Numbered from the stretch's first letter, positions 45,029 through 53,159 are shown. The stretch: 56,927 nt of DNA from an uncultured Clostridia bacterium (GCA_948472945.1 CAOKVX010000017.1:1-56927); one strand, 5' to 3'. The notes: generated from the sequence alone by a model not told the origin. Numbers and translations: made by a program.

Positions 45029-45328
45029 TTATCTAAGAATCAATCCAACAATTGCTGATATTAAACCGCCCGAAAGCGCGGCAATTATCGCCGTCACTAT
45101 CTGCTGCATCCTCTGCCTTGGCTGGCTGTCTATCTCCTCAATCTTTCGCTCATGCCGCGCGAGATGTTCGTTTGTATGTTTGATTTCATTCGCAAGGGTC
45201 AGGAGCGTTTCATTCATAGCGCGAATCTCGGCCTGCACCTCGCGCAAGTCTGCAATGTCCCTCTCAAGCGTTATCAGCTTCTGCTCGTGCATCTCAAGCA
45301 TTATGTTTGTTTCACTCATACCGCACAC
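45029..45328 (-). CDS. XhlA-like coiled-coil membrane protein
   Basis: 99 residues from GTG 45328, with AGGAGG 6 bases ahead. Residues 8-70 form a long coiled coil (EQKLITLERDIADLREVQAE) and the C-terminus is one membrane helix (about 75-97, IVTAIIAALSGGLISAIVGL). This is the layout of hemolysin XhlA-type proteins of defective Bacillus phages, which act with a holin in lysis. It lies upstream of the amidase gene, with a 200-base gap. Confidence 0.75.
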   Translation of the reverse strand: MCGMSETNIMLEMHEQKLITLERDIADLREVQAEIRAMNETLLTLANEIKHTNEHLARHERKIEEIDSQPRQRMQQIVTAIIAALSGGLISAIVGLILR

Positions 45329-45408
45329 TTTAGCCCTCCTTTCAACATTTTACAGCTGCATCTGTAATATAATGGATAAACAGGACAGTGTATGTACTAT
45401 TTAAGAAA

Positions 45409-45450
45409 ATAAGCTGCTGCAAGATGGTTTTACCAACTGCAGCAGCTTAT
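45409..45450. terminator. Strong hairpin upstream of lysis module
   Basis: ATAAGCTGCTGCA (45409-45421) pairs perfectly with TGCAGCAGCTTAT (45438-45450). It lies between the end of the HAAS gene (45534) and the XhlA-like gene, so it probably terminates the PadR-HAAS transcript; the T-run is weak. Confidence 0.65.
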
Positions 45451-45533
45451 ATGTTTAAGATGGATGAATCAAAGATTCCATGGTCTATTTTATTAAATTT
45501 TACCATCGGCTCCGACAACAGGCTCAATGCTAC

Positions 45534-46082
45534 TTATTGCGCTAACTTCTTCTTTCCCTTGCTCATGACCTTAATAATAATAATGGTAAGTTTCCAAAGC
45601 AGCCAACCTATCATAAATAGTGCAACACCCATTAAAATAGAAATAGGAAGAAAAACAATGGCATTGGCAGAGTAAGCGCCAATGGTAAATCCAATTTCAT
45701 ATCCAAGTAAATGTGCAGCAAATTTAATAATACCGGCAATCGGGCTAAATACACCGCTTAACATAAATGCAATGCCGCAAATACTGGTAAACGGCAAAAC
45801 AAACATACCCCCGATACCCGCAAGGCTGTAAAAAGCAATTACCGTACTCAATCTGTGCCAGTTAAAACCGTTGCTTGAGGCAATCGCTTCTCCCAAATAG
45901 GCTTTTGCCAGATCTTTCGGATTACCTAACCGTTCAATAATCTGTGTCGGGGATACGCCTTTGCCCTGTAATTCAAGCATTTCACTTTTGATTTCTTTCA
46001 CAATATCCACACGCTCGGAAGCGACCAACGGTTTCAAATATTTCTCGATTTTTTCAAGATATTCATTCAAAGCTTTTTCCAT
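45534..46082 (-). CDS. HAAS/DUF1700-type membrane protein
   Basis: 182 residues from ATG 46082, with AAAGGAG upstream. The N-terminal 75 residues (EKALNEYLEKIEKYLKPLVA, EIKSEMLELQGKGVSPTQII, ERLGNPKDLAKAYLG) are the helical HAAS domain usually encoded next to PadR regulators. The rest has four membrane helices. Such proteins are thought to be regulated by, or to regulate, the PadR repressor gene next door; here padR ends 5 bases upstream. Confidence 0.88.
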   Translation of the reverse strand: MEKALNEYLEKIEKYLKPLVASERVDIVKEIKSEMLELQGKGVSPTQIIERLGNPKDLAKAYLGEAIASSNGFNWHRLSTVIAFYSLAGIGGMFVLPFTSICGIAFMLSGVFSPIAGIIKFAAHLLGYEIGFTIGAYSANAIVFLPISILMGVALFMIGWLLWKLTIIIIKVMSKGKKKLAQ

Positions 46083-46087
46083 TGTTT

Positions 46088-46420
46088 TTATTCTCCTTTG
46101 ATTTTGTTGATTGCATTTAATAAATTGTTCCATTCACCAGACATTGCAGAAATGTATTCAAGCCCTTTGTCCGTAACTGAATAATATTTCCTGGGCGGCA
46201 GCCCCTTGACACTCTCCTGCCATGAAGAAGAAATATATTCTTCTTTAAGTAACCGCCTAAGTAATGGATTGATTGTATTCTCTTTTGCAGCTAAGATAGG
46301 ATATTCTTCTAGTGTACTGATAATTTCATATCCATAAGATGGGCGCTGCTTTATCATTAACAGAATACAAAATTCAAGTGTTCCCCGTTTAATTTGGGAT
46401 TTCCAATCATCTATATTCAT
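46088..46420 (-). CDS. PadR-family transcriptional regulator
   Basis: 110 residues from ATG 46420, with AGGAGG ahead; a frame opening at 46471 lies outside a good site. Winged-helix motifs: GTLEFCILLMIKQRPSYGYE, NTINPLLRRLLKEEYISSSW and PPRKYYSVTDKGLEYI. It binds DNA as a dimer, probably at the perfect inverted repeat over its own start, and so may regulate itself and the HAAS gene. The Ser-Tyr-Gly helix and the RKYY wing are typical. Confidence 0.95.
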   Translation of the reverse strand: MNIDDWKSQIKRGTLEFCILLMIKQRPSYGYEIISTLEEYPILAAKENTINPLLRRLLKEEYISSSWQESVKGLPPRKYYSVTDKGLEYISAMSGEWNNLLNAINKIKGE

Positions 46421-46471
46421 ATACTGTACCTCCTGTATGTATATCGCACCGCACAGTATATGTTTTGTCAA
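46418..46471 (-). promoter_or_regulatory. PadR promoter with perfect 10-bp inverted repeat
   Basis: CATATACTGT (46418-46427) and ACAGTATATG (46453-46462) are perfect inverted copies, centre to centre 35 bases. One arm contains the padR start codon. TTGACA (minus strand, 46471-46466) touches the far arm; a weak GATATA follows. This fits an autoregulatory operator with two half sites. Confidence 0.6.
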
Positions 46472-46604
46472 CAGTACATCGCAAAAAATTGTTTTTCAAA
46501 TTTTAAGCAAGGTCCGGAAAAGCATTATACTCTATAAAGCAAATGCGGATATCCATGTTATTTGTCAACCTTTGAGGGAAGAAAAAATGAACGATTAGTA
46601 AAGA
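46472..46604. other. Gap between padR promoter and RHS array
   Basis: No gene is supported. The region is AT-rich and must separate the padR promoter from the end of the RHS array. Confidence 0.3.
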
Positions 46605-46635
46605 AGGACGGGAAACCTATTCGGTCGTCCGTCCT
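46605..46635 (-). terminator. Candidate terminator at the end of the RHS array
   Basis: AGGACGG (46605-46611) pairs with CCGTCCT (46629-46635); on the minus strand TTCTTT follows. Its place just after the last array gene fits a terminator of the whole minus-strand cluster. Confidence 0.55.
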
Positions 46636-46647
46636 GTTAAATCATTA

Positions 46648-46967
46648 TCATAGAAGAACTAAATTAATATTAATATTGTCACTATCCAAATTATATTTAG
46701 CATATATTATAAATGGGTCAATAGATTGTGTCCAATTTACCGGAACATCCATTATTAATAACTTAAAAATTCCACAAATTAATTTTACAAAAAAAAGTAA
46801 TATTATTCTCCAAAATTTTAAATAAATATCTTCTTTTGTATACAAAAATATTTCAGTTTTTATATTCTTTTTATATCGATTTCATCCCCGCCATATAATT
46901 CATATTCAACATCATCAATATTTCGATATATATTATCTCCATAATCTAGATTATATTTTATTTTCAT
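46648..46967 (-). pseudogene. Broken copy of predicted RHS immunity gene (type D)
   Basis: The ATG at 46967 opens a frame similar to the intact gene at 55260-55895 (KIKYNLDYGDN, DDVEYELYGGDEIDIK), but a TAA follows after about 30 codons and the frame changes. The second part (YTKEDIYLKFWRIILLFF, IIYAKYNLDSDN) also matches the intact protein, then ends about 100 residues early. So both a frameshift and a 3' truncation are present. It lies directly after the truncated RHS fragment at 46999-47331. Confidence 0.75.
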
Positions 46968-46998
46968 CTAACTCTCCTTCAATTATCAAAGTCAACTC

Positions 46999-47331
46999 TT
47001 ATTCCACACACTTCATCGTTGTTATTGTAAAGCGGTATGAGCGGGTTTCACATGTAAGCGTATGACCGAGATAGTTGAGCGGGTTTCTCTGGGCGTCGTA
47101 GGTAATGCTCTTGCTGCCAAATCCGATAAGCTGGTCTTTCCATGCCCCGGTGCTGTATGTGTATGTCACGCCGTTCTTTTTCTTGATGTTTCCGAGGTTA
47201 TCGTAGGTCATCTCATTGACTGTCACATTGTTACGAACTTCCCTGATGAGCTGGCCTAACAGGTCGTATGTATAGTGAGTATCGTTTACTATTACATCAG
47301 GGACCATGTCCTTGACTTTGATAATCCCCAA
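46999..47331 (-). pseudogene. Truncated RHS core fragment (cassette 5)
   Basis: 110 codons of RHS/YD repeats: DTHYTYDLLGQLIREV, MTYDNLGNIKKKNG and SITYDAQRNPLNYLGHTLT match the cores of the other cassettes. After LGHTLT the sequence jumps, with a deletion and a frame change, to the later core block LIPLYNN-DEVCGI, and then straight to GTTGACTTTGATAA, which is the leader of the immunity type D gene. The canonical RYYDP site and any tip are gone. This is a deletion remnant. Confidence 0.8.
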
Positions 47332-47398
47332 GTGTCAAAGCGAACAGACAAGCAAACAAACTTGTCCATCCACTTTGATATTTTACATTCTAACTGGT
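47325..47398. repeat. RHS cassette 5' boundary repeat, copy 1
   Basis: A stretch of about 70 bases with GTCAAAGCGAACAGACAAGC followed by ACTTGTCCA and TTTTACATTCTA is shared with 50816-50886. GACAAG and CTTGTC form an inverted pair (47345-47364). It marks the upstream edge of cassette 5. Confidence 0.6.
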
Positions 47399-47403
47399 CG
47401 CTA

Positions 47404-47715
47404 CTAATACTTTTTTACTGTATTAAAATATTTCTGTAAAGTATTTATAAGTGGGCTATCACAACAGAACATGGGCATGCCCATCATACTTAACCATGCT
47501 TTTTCGCTTTCTAATGAATCAAATCTATTAATCCTGCCACTTTCATAATACCCTTTTATTATATCCCCGTTTATATATGTATGAAGTCCTATACGAGTTT
47601 CATAATAATCATCAGAAAATGTAAATATCATATGCGGCTCCATCGCTCTCAGAGAATTGAATTTCCAAATAATATCTTGTTTTATTTCTGATGTTTTAAA
47701 TTTAAAAAATCGCAT
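47404..47715 (-). CDS. Predicted RHS immunity protein, type C short form
   Basis: 103 residues from ATG 47715 (AAAGGAAA ahead). The start RFFKFKTSEIKQDIIWKFNS is homologous to FFNFKTLQSKEDVIWKFNR of the genes at 47801-48235 and 53160-53585, as are RIGLHTYINGDIIKGYYE and the following RINRFDSL. The C-terminal membrane part of the relatives is missing, so it is a shortened or decayed copy. The family is unknown to me; the role is inferred from its place after RHS tips. Confidence 0.65.
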   Translation of the reverse strand: MRFFKFKTSEIKQDIIWKFNSLRAMEPHMIFTFSDDYYETRIGLHTYINGDIIKGYYESGRINRFDSLESEKAWLSMMGMPMFCCDSPLINTLQKYFNTVKKY

Positions 47716-47800
47716 AATGGGGTTTCCTTTCATTAAATGCGAGGGGTTCCTTTTGTTCATGTATTATATAATTGAGTGCCATAACACTTCAAAAAAGGAA

Positions 47801-48235
47801 TCATGACAATATTTCTGCCAAGCATCTATAAACCGGCTTCTCTTCATGATGCATTTCATAAATCATATACCCTAGACTAATAATACTCCAAATAAGACTC
47901 CTTTGATAAAGCGCCGGAATCAAAACAGAAAGTTCTACTGGTATAAATGCTGAAAATATAATCCCTTTAAATTGACATATTCCTTTCCTTTCAGTAAGCT
48001 TTCCACAAAACCATATTTTACCATTCGCTAAAGAACCTACCCTATTTAATCCTCCATCTTCATAATAACCTTTAACAATGTTTCCATTTACATATGTATG
48101 AAGTCCAATGCGGTAATCATTAAAACTGTCTAATAAATCAAAAATCATCTTATGGGGTTCTAACGCTATCAAACGGTTAAATTTCCATATGACATCTTCC
48201 TTGCTTTGCAGTGTCTTAAAATTAAAAAACAGCAT
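47801..48235 (-). CDS. Predicted RHS immunity protein, type C
   Basis: 144 residues from ATG 48235 (AAAGGGAA ahead). Residues 1-90 form a soluble domain with repeated strand patterns (LIALEPHKMIFDLLDSF, RIGLHTYVNGNIVKGYYE, KIWFCGKLTERKGICQFKG), and two hydrophobic helices fill about 95-140. The gene at 53160-53585 shares it, with the 5' 100 bases nearly identical and the 3' part diverged. A conserved hairpin lies upstream in both. Membrane location would suit protection against pore-forming tips. I know no named family. Confidence 0.7.
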   Translation of the reverse strand: MLFFNFKTLQSKEDVIWKFNRLIALEPHKMIFDLLDSFNDYRIGLHTYVNGNIVKGYYEDGGLNRVGSLANGKIWFCGKLTERKGICQFKGIIFSAFIPVELSVLIPALYQRSLIWSIISLGYMIYEMHHEEKPVYRCLAEILS

Positions 48236-48317
48236 ATCGGACTTCCCTTTCGTCTCATAAAAAATATATTGACTGTCACGCCATATAGCGATGATATTTA
48301 TTGCATTTACCATTGTT

Positions 48318-48346
48318 AATAGGGAAAAGAAATTTTTTTCCCTATT
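48318..48346. other. Conserved hairpin ahead of immunity type C, copy 1
   Basis: AATAGGGAAAA (48318-48328) pairs perfectly with TTTTCCCTATT (48336-48346). The same hairpin with matching flanks lies at 53673-53701 before the other type C gene. It may be a terminator separating tip and immunity transcripts or a regulatory leader. Confidence 0.6.
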
Positions 48347-48436
48347 AAACTAAGTTAACTATTATAACCTTTGAACAAAATTATTTGCATTATATTTTTT
48401 AATAACTATACAAGAGGAAACATAAATCCATTTGGT

Positions 48437-48847
48437 TTAAGTATTTCGTCCCAACCAAACTATCTCCACAAATATAAATAAAGCCTTAAAGAAAATAGTA
48501 TTTTTTAATACCTTTATAATAAGAAGAAGATATTTATTATCCTCATATCCTTTTATCCTATGCTTTAGCTTATATATTGTATGATAGCATAAAAAAGCAT
48601 ATATAGAAATAATGATTACTATTAAAAAAAATTCAAAATCTACATCAAGATTTAATGGAGAAAGATAACTCCCCAAAAAATAAAACATTATAATATCGTA
48701 AAAACAGCTTATGTATAAACATAAAGATTTTTTCCTATACTCTTTTTTAGATAAATTTATTTCGTCAGGTAATTTATTTAGTTTGTCAATACCTAATAAT
48801 GCAATAAAAAAAGATAAAGATAAAAATATTAATTTTACAATAAACAT
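48437..48847 (-). CDS. Four-helix membrane protein in RHS array
   Basis: 136 residues from ATG 48847, with GAGG 12 bases ahead; a TTG at 48865 would start inside that site. Four membrane helices are seen (FIVKLIFLSLSFFIALLG, SLCLYISCFYDIIMFYFL, FFLIVIIISIYAFLCYH, ILKNTIFFKALFIFVEI). No family recognised. It lies after another membrane protein gene and before an immunity type C gene, so an immunity role is possible. Confidence 0.6.
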   Translation of the reverse strand: MFIVKLIFLSLSFFIALLGIDKLNKLPDEINLSKKEYRKKSLCLYISCFYDIIMFYFLGSYLSPLNLDVDFEFFLIVIIISIYAFLCYHTIYKLKHRIKGYEDNKYLLLIIKVLKNTIFFKALFIFVEIVWLGRNT

Positions 48848-49005
48848 ATTCAGTACATTCCTCAATATTATTTTTAATTATTATTACACTTTATTTTCGT
48901 CCGTTTTTTCTAAAGATTCGGATAAAAAAATACTTTTATAGAGTGTTCCCAAAGAATATTATAACTTCAGGAACACCCCCCATTTCACCTTACCAACGCC
49001 ATTAT

Positions 49006-49434
49006 TTAAAAACCAACTTCACCAAACACCAAAACAATCCATCCAAATATAACAGAAACTGTTATGGCAGATATTAAAGCTGTTATAAACAAAAAATATT
49101 TCGGAACACCATTATATTTTGTAGCATCACTATACCAGCCTTTCAAAGATTTCGTATCATATCTTGAGAAAACCAAATATAACACTATTGTTAATAAAAT
49201 ACATATAACAGCCACCATGCCTATAATATAAGAATTTTTAATCATCGCATGCCTGAAAAGTAAAATACATGAGATAAGTGAAGGTAGAGCACTAACCCAT
49301 GACAACATATATGTTCGGTTATCAATTATATTTTTCTTTGCATTATTTTTCTGCATAAAAATCATGAAAAAAAATAAATTAGAAAATAATAAACCAGTTA
49401 AAGCAATAGAAACAATTTCATAGTTTGAAAACAA
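49006..49434 (-). CDS. Membrane protein after RHS cassette 4, possible immunity
   Basis: 142 residues starting at TTG 49434, since GGGAGGTGAT lies 5-6 bases ahead; the frame itself extends to 49482. Four membrane helices are visible (IVSIALTGLLFSNLFFFMIF, SWVSALPSLISCILLF, IIGMVAVICILLTIVLYLVF, FLFITALISAITVSVIFGWIVLV). I recognise no family. Its position after a hydrophobic RHS tip, with the same direction, suggests it protects against that tip (inference). Confidence 0.65.
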   Translation of the reverse strand: MFSNYEIVSIALTGLLFSNLFFFMIFMQKNNAKKNIIDNRTYMLSWVSALPSLISCILLFRHAMIKNSYIIGMVAVICILLTIVLYLVFSRYDTKSLKGWYSDATKYNGVPKYFLFITALISAITVSVIFGWIVLVFGEVGF

Positions 49435-49711
49435 AATATCACCTCCCTCTTTAAATTCAAAGCCATAAGCAAAACTCCACACATCTAGTATTTATGTAGC
49501 ATTGCGAGGCACTGCAACCTCTCTTATCACTCGTTGACGCAGTCACTACTCATTCAGTTATTTTCGTAAGTTTTAGATTTACGTTTGCTTTGCTATGCTA
49601 CAAAACCGCTACTTTTCAATTTATGGAAGCTGACTGCCAAGTCCTACCTTTAAATCAATGCGTTTTGCTTATCTCTCTAAATTCATTCTTATTTCCATAG
49701 ATATACGCCAC
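49435..49711. other. Gap between cassette 4 tip and its neighbour
   Basis: No gene is supported in this gap. It contains short stop-rich frames and no clear hairpin. It may be decayed sequence from an earlier cassette. Confidence 0.3.
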
Positions 49712-50413
49712 TTAGAAAATTATAGATACTCCCCCTATCCATTTTAAATAGTATTTGCATCCTTTATTCTTTTTTACACTGTAATATAACATTTTTACAG
49801 CATCATAAACTGTCGGCAATATATAGCTCTTTACAAACTGAAGCACAATCATACCCACACTTAGAACCCCTGAACAACAAGCCATAAAGAAAGTTAAAAT
49901 ACCAGACATCATTGCAACAACTGCTCCTACATTGCATATACATGCTATCACTTCACTTGATAAATATGATGAAGCATATGGAAGTGCTGTGACAATTGCC
50001 GTTGCCATTTTGCTATTATCAAGAAATTTATATATGTCCTTTACATCTTTAACAATATATTTCAATTTTAATATTATTGTCGCAATTCCCAAAATAGCTG
50101 CTGCTACACTTGATAACTTTATTGTCAAACCTTTCCATGAAATACTTATTATATCTTTTATTGTTCGAAAAATTCCCTTTAAAGAAAAATTACCATCAAC
50201 ATCAAAATTATTGCTAGCATCATTACCACAATATGTATACAAATTACAATCCATCATATCAATAATAAATTTTAGTAGTTCAGGCTGATCACTATTCACA
50301 AACCTGCCCACAGCCGGGTCGTAGTACCTTGACTGCAGATAATACAGCCCCGTCTCACTGTCATAGTAATAACTCCTGTACCGGAACGGATTAATCGACG
50401 CTATCTTTTCCAC
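49712..50413 (-). CDS. RHS C-terminal tip, cassette 4 (hydrophobic)
   Basis: Translation from GTG 50413 gives the end of the RHS core (INPFRYRSYYYDSETGLY, LQSRYYDPAVGRFVNSDQ, LYTYCGNDASNNFDVDGNFS) and then about 165 residues of variable tip. The tip is hydrophobic, with helices at AAAILGIATIILKLKYIV, VIACICNVGAVVAMMSGIL and CSGVLSVGMIVLQFV. It looks membrane-active. The frame upstream ends at a TAG at 50603-50605. Whether GTG 50413 is a start is unproved, as no good ribosome site is present. Membrane protein genes follow. Confidence 0.75.
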   Translation of the reverse strand: MEKIASINPFRYRSYYYDSETGLYYLQSRYYDPAVGRFVNSDQPELLKFIIDMMDCNLYTYCGNDASNNFDVDGNFSLKGIFRTIKDIISISWKGLTIKLSSVAAAILGIATIILKLKYIVKDVKDIYKFLDNSKMATAIVTALPYASSYLSSEVIACICNVGAVVAMMSGILTFFMACCSGVLSVGMIVLQFVKSYILPTVYDAVKMLYYSVKKNKGCKYYLKWIGGVSIIF

Positions 50414-50820
50414 CGTTGTGTCACTTATTCCCTTGCATACACCCCATGCATCGTAGGTGTACTCCGCAACGCATCTGCTTCTCGAATCCGTAATGCTTAT
50501 TACGTCGCCCTGAAGATTCTTTAGGAAATAGTAGGCGGTTCCGTTATATTTTATTCCGCATACCTCATCTTCGTTATTGTAAAGCGGTATGAGAGTGTTT
50601 CCCTAGGCGTCGTAGGTAATGCTCTTGCTGCCAAATCCGATAAGATGGTCTTTCCATGCCCCGGTGCTGTATGTGTATGTCACGCCGTTCTGAGGTTGTC
50701 GTAAGTCATCTCATTGACTGTCACATTGTACGAACTTCTTTAATAAGCTTGCCTAACGGGTCGTATGTATAGTGAGTATCGTTTACTATTACATCAGAGG
50801 CCGTGTCCTTGACTTCCGAT
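50414..50820 (-). pseudogene. Damaged RHS core of cassette 4
   Basis: Compared with cassettes 2 and 3, a block of about 170 bases is missing: ITYDA joins directly to GNTLIPLYNN, and the joining codon is TAG (50603-50605) where CAG (Gln) is expected. Further upstream about 17 bases are deleted near 50687. The direct-repeat-like GN on both sides of the junction fits recombination. The core cannot be translated through. Confidence 0.8.
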
Positions 50821-50886
50821 AATACCCAAATATCAAAGCGAACAGACAAGCAAGCTTGTCCATTCACTTTATATTTTACATTCTAC
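50816..50886. repeat. RHS cassette 5' boundary repeat, copy 2
   Basis: A stretch with TATCAAAGCGAACAGACAAG and TTTTACATTCTA matches 47325-47398. GACAAGCAAGCTTGTC (50845-50860) is a perfect palindrome here. It marks the upstream edge of cassette 4; beyond it the sequence is unrelated. Confidence 0.6.
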
Positions 50887-51030
50887 TTAGTATAAATAAC
50901 CGATGGTCCAAAGTACAAAGTTTTATTTTTTATTCTAATGACATAAAATAACTAAATAATAACTATTTTTTATAAATAGTGTTTATAGAACTTAATTGTA
51001 CATCTTATTCAAAAAGTAATAAATTGTAAA
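50887..51030. other. AT-rich gap between cassettes 4 and 3
   Basis: No gene or clear repeat is seen. The stretch separates the boundary repeat of cassette 4 from the type E gene. Confidence 0.3.
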
Positions 51031-51690
51031 CTATTTACGATTTTTGTAAAAATGAAAAATAAAATCTTTCGACAAGTAATTATAAAATTCTGTCTTATCA
51101 TCATCCATTTTAAATACCCTTTTAATTAACTTATTCCATACTTTTTCTATAAACAAATTCACTACTATAATAGATGTATAAATAATCAAAAAATAAATCA
51201 ACGAAATATCAATACCATAAGTAAATAATAGATAAATTCCGAAAGCTATCAATAAAAAACCTGATTTACTTATTAAACACATCAAAGGATAAAATACAAA
51301 AAAATCAGCTCTCCATGATTTATTAAATATACTTATTATGTCCTTTTCACCAAATACACTGTATGAGTCAGGCATAATAGTTACTGCATTTATTTCCAAA
51401 TATAGCCTTTCAAAATAAATGTTATGATTTATTTGATCTTTTTCACAGGATATTCTTATTACTTCCCCTTCATTATAATTAGCTATACTATATTGTGTAT
51501 TAATTTCAATAATATATTTGCCCTTATTTTTATAACTTTTTTTATCTCTATGTATTGAAAAAGTAATTTCTCTATTTTCTCCGCCAAGTATTGTTATATA
51601 ACCATATGGCTGTATTTTATTTATTCGCTCCTTTGAATCTAAAAAAATTTCCACAACATAATTACAATTATTAAAAAAATTGATTTCCAT
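51031..51690 (-). CDS. Predicted RHS immunity protein, type E
   Basis: 219 residues with AAGGAG ahead of the ATG. The N-terminal 115 residues are strand-rich (NYVVEIFLDSKERINKI, GYITILGGENREITFSI, NHNIYFERLYLEINAV) and are followed by two or three membrane helices (FFVFYPLMCLISKSGFLL, LIAFGIYLLFTYGIDI, IYFLIIYTSIIVVNLFI) and a charged tail. This layout resembles the type D protein at 55260-55895 but sequence similarity is low. It follows the cassette 3 tip gene by 39 bases. Immunity role is inferred. Confidence 0.7.
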   Translation of the reverse strand: MEINFFNNCNYVVEIFLDSKERINKIQPYGYITILGGENREITFSIHRDKKSYKNKGKYIIEINTQYSIANYNEGEVIRISCEKDQINHNIYFERLYLEINAVTIMPDSYSVFGEKDIISIFNKSWRADFFVFYPLMCLISKSGFLLIAFGIYLLFTYGIDISLIYFLIIYTSIIVVNLFIEKVWNKLIKRVFKMDDDKTEFYNYLSKDFIFHFYKNRK

Positions 51691-51729
51691 TCATTTACTC
51701 CTTAATTATCATACGATTGTTTATACAAT

Positions 51730-52992
51730 TTAAACTTTAATCATAAGATAGTCATCCCATTTCCCATCCATCAAATCCAAAAACAAAGCAATAAAACCAC
51801 CTACAGAAGAAAATGCCGAAACAATACTACCTATTTTTTGAAACAGTACATTTTTTAATGAAATAACATTATATAAAAATCCTTGAAACAAACTTCCAGA
51901 CATAGTTCCAATCGCTCCTGGTCTGCCGACAATTAAAAGACAAACCTTCACAATTGCCCATAGTGCAAATCTCCCCAGTTGTTTTTCAAAGAAGAAATTA
52001 AACAATGTTCCAATAAATGAATTAGCGATTTTTTTACTTTTTAATAGGATTTTCATTGCTAATTTTATTCCTCTGTAAATTAATCCATTTGTCAAGCATA
52101 CAATAAGTGTATCAATTGCAGCTGCTGCTAATGTCGTACTCAGCATAAATGCTTTCTTAGATTTGTCATAATATATAAGCCCTTTTAAATAATCTTTAAT
52201 TTTATTAGTTATCTTATCTAAAATATCACTTATAAAAGACAATACTGAGTTTAATGACAAAAATCCTTCATAATCTACATTATCAACTGGATTATTCTCG
52301 CAATAGGCAAATAAATTACATGATAAAACGGATGCATCTATTCCTAAACATTCAACATCATCCGCATTCACAAACCTTCCCACAGCCGGGTCGTAGTACC
52401 TTGACTGCAGATAATACAGCCCCGTCTCACTGTCATAGTAATAACTCCTGTACCGGAACGGATTAATCGACGCTATCTTTTCCACCGTTGTGTCACTTAT
52501 TCCCTTGCATACACCCCATGCATCGTAGGTGTACTCCGCAACGCATCTGCTTCTCGAATCCGTAATGCTTATTACGTCGCCCTGAAGATTCTTTAGGAAA
52601 TAGTAGGCGGTTCCGTTATATTTTATTCCGCATACCTCATCTTCGTTATTGTAAAGCGGTATGAGAGTGTTTCCTCCCCATTTCTCAGAAAGGATTTTCG
52701 TTCCGTCAAGCCTGTAGCTGTGTGCCGTTCCGTTAACATTCTTTCCCGTACGTATTCCGTTAGCATTGTACGTGTAAGTGTTGGAGTCGAATTTCTTGAG
52801 CTGCCTTCCCTTTTCCCATGTAAGCGTATGACCGAGATAGTTGAGCGGGTTTCCCTGGGCGTCGTAGGTAATGCTCTTGCTGCCAAATCCGATAAGCTGG
52901 TCTTTCCATGCCCCGGTGCTGTATGTGTATGTCACGCCGTTCTTTTTCTTGATGTTTCCGAGGTTATCGTAGGTCATCTCATTGACTGTCAC
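51730..52992 (-). CDS. RHS core fragment with hydrophobic C-terminal tip, cassette 3
   Basis: 420 residues from GTG 52992; the frame itself runs open to about 53140. The first 225 residues are RHS/YD repeats (YDNLGNIKKKNG, SITYDAQGNPLN, RLDGTKILSEKW) ending at RYYDPAVGRFVNADD and NLFAYCENNPVDNVDYEG, the usual border before polymorphic tips. The 185-residue tip is hydrophobic with several helices (AAAAIDTLIVCLTNGLIY, LWAIVKVCLLIVG, VGGFIALFLDLM). The end resembles that of cassette 1 (SVGGFIA). It has no signal peptide, so it is a displaced tip, not a secreted full-length protein. Confidence 0.85.
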   Translation of the reverse strand: MTVNEMTYDNLGNIKKKNGVTYTYSTGAWKDQLIGFGSKSITYDAQGNPLNYLGHTLTWEKGRQLKKFDSNTYTYNANGIRTGKNVNGTAHSYRLDGTKILSEKWGGNTLIPLYNNEDEVCGIKYNGTAYYFLKNLQGDVISITDSRSRCVAEYTYDAWGVCKGISDTTVEKIASINPFRYRSYYYDSETGLYYLQSRYYDPAVGRFVNADDVECLGIDASVLSCNLFAYCENNPVDNVDYEGFLSLNSVLSFISDILDKITNKIKDYLKGLIYYDKSKKAFMLSTTLAAAAIDTLIVCLTNGLIYRGIKLAMKILLKSKKIANSFIGTLFNFFFEKQLGRFALWAIVKVCLLIVGRPGAIGTMSGSLFQGFLYNVISLKNVLFQKIGSIVSAFSSVGGFIALFLDLMDGKWDDYLMIKV

Positions 52993-53080
52993 ATTGTTAC
53001 GAACTTCCTTGATGAGCTGGCCTAACGGGTCGTATGTATAGTGAGTATCGTTAATTACTACATCCAGAACCGTGTCGTCG
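52370..53080 (-). repeat. RHS core repeat, cassette 3 reference copy
   Basis: About 710 bases are nearly identical to 54383-55090 (cassette 2) and, where present, to 56592-56927 (cassette 1), 50297-50800 (cassette 4, with deletions) and 47022-47320 (cassette 5, with deletions). The core is GC-richer than the AT-rich tips and immunity genes. Near identity shows recent duplication or gene conversion. Confidence 0.9.
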
Positions 53081-53159
53081 ACTTTGATAATCTCACCTTT
53101 AATGCTCGCACAAATTCTGCTGAATGTTTTGCACGTAATAATACTTCATATCATAAAAC

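Noticed and set aside
45388-45675. Plus-strand frame of 95 codons
   Set aside because: It begins in a terminator hairpin and overlaps the HAAS gene on the other strand.
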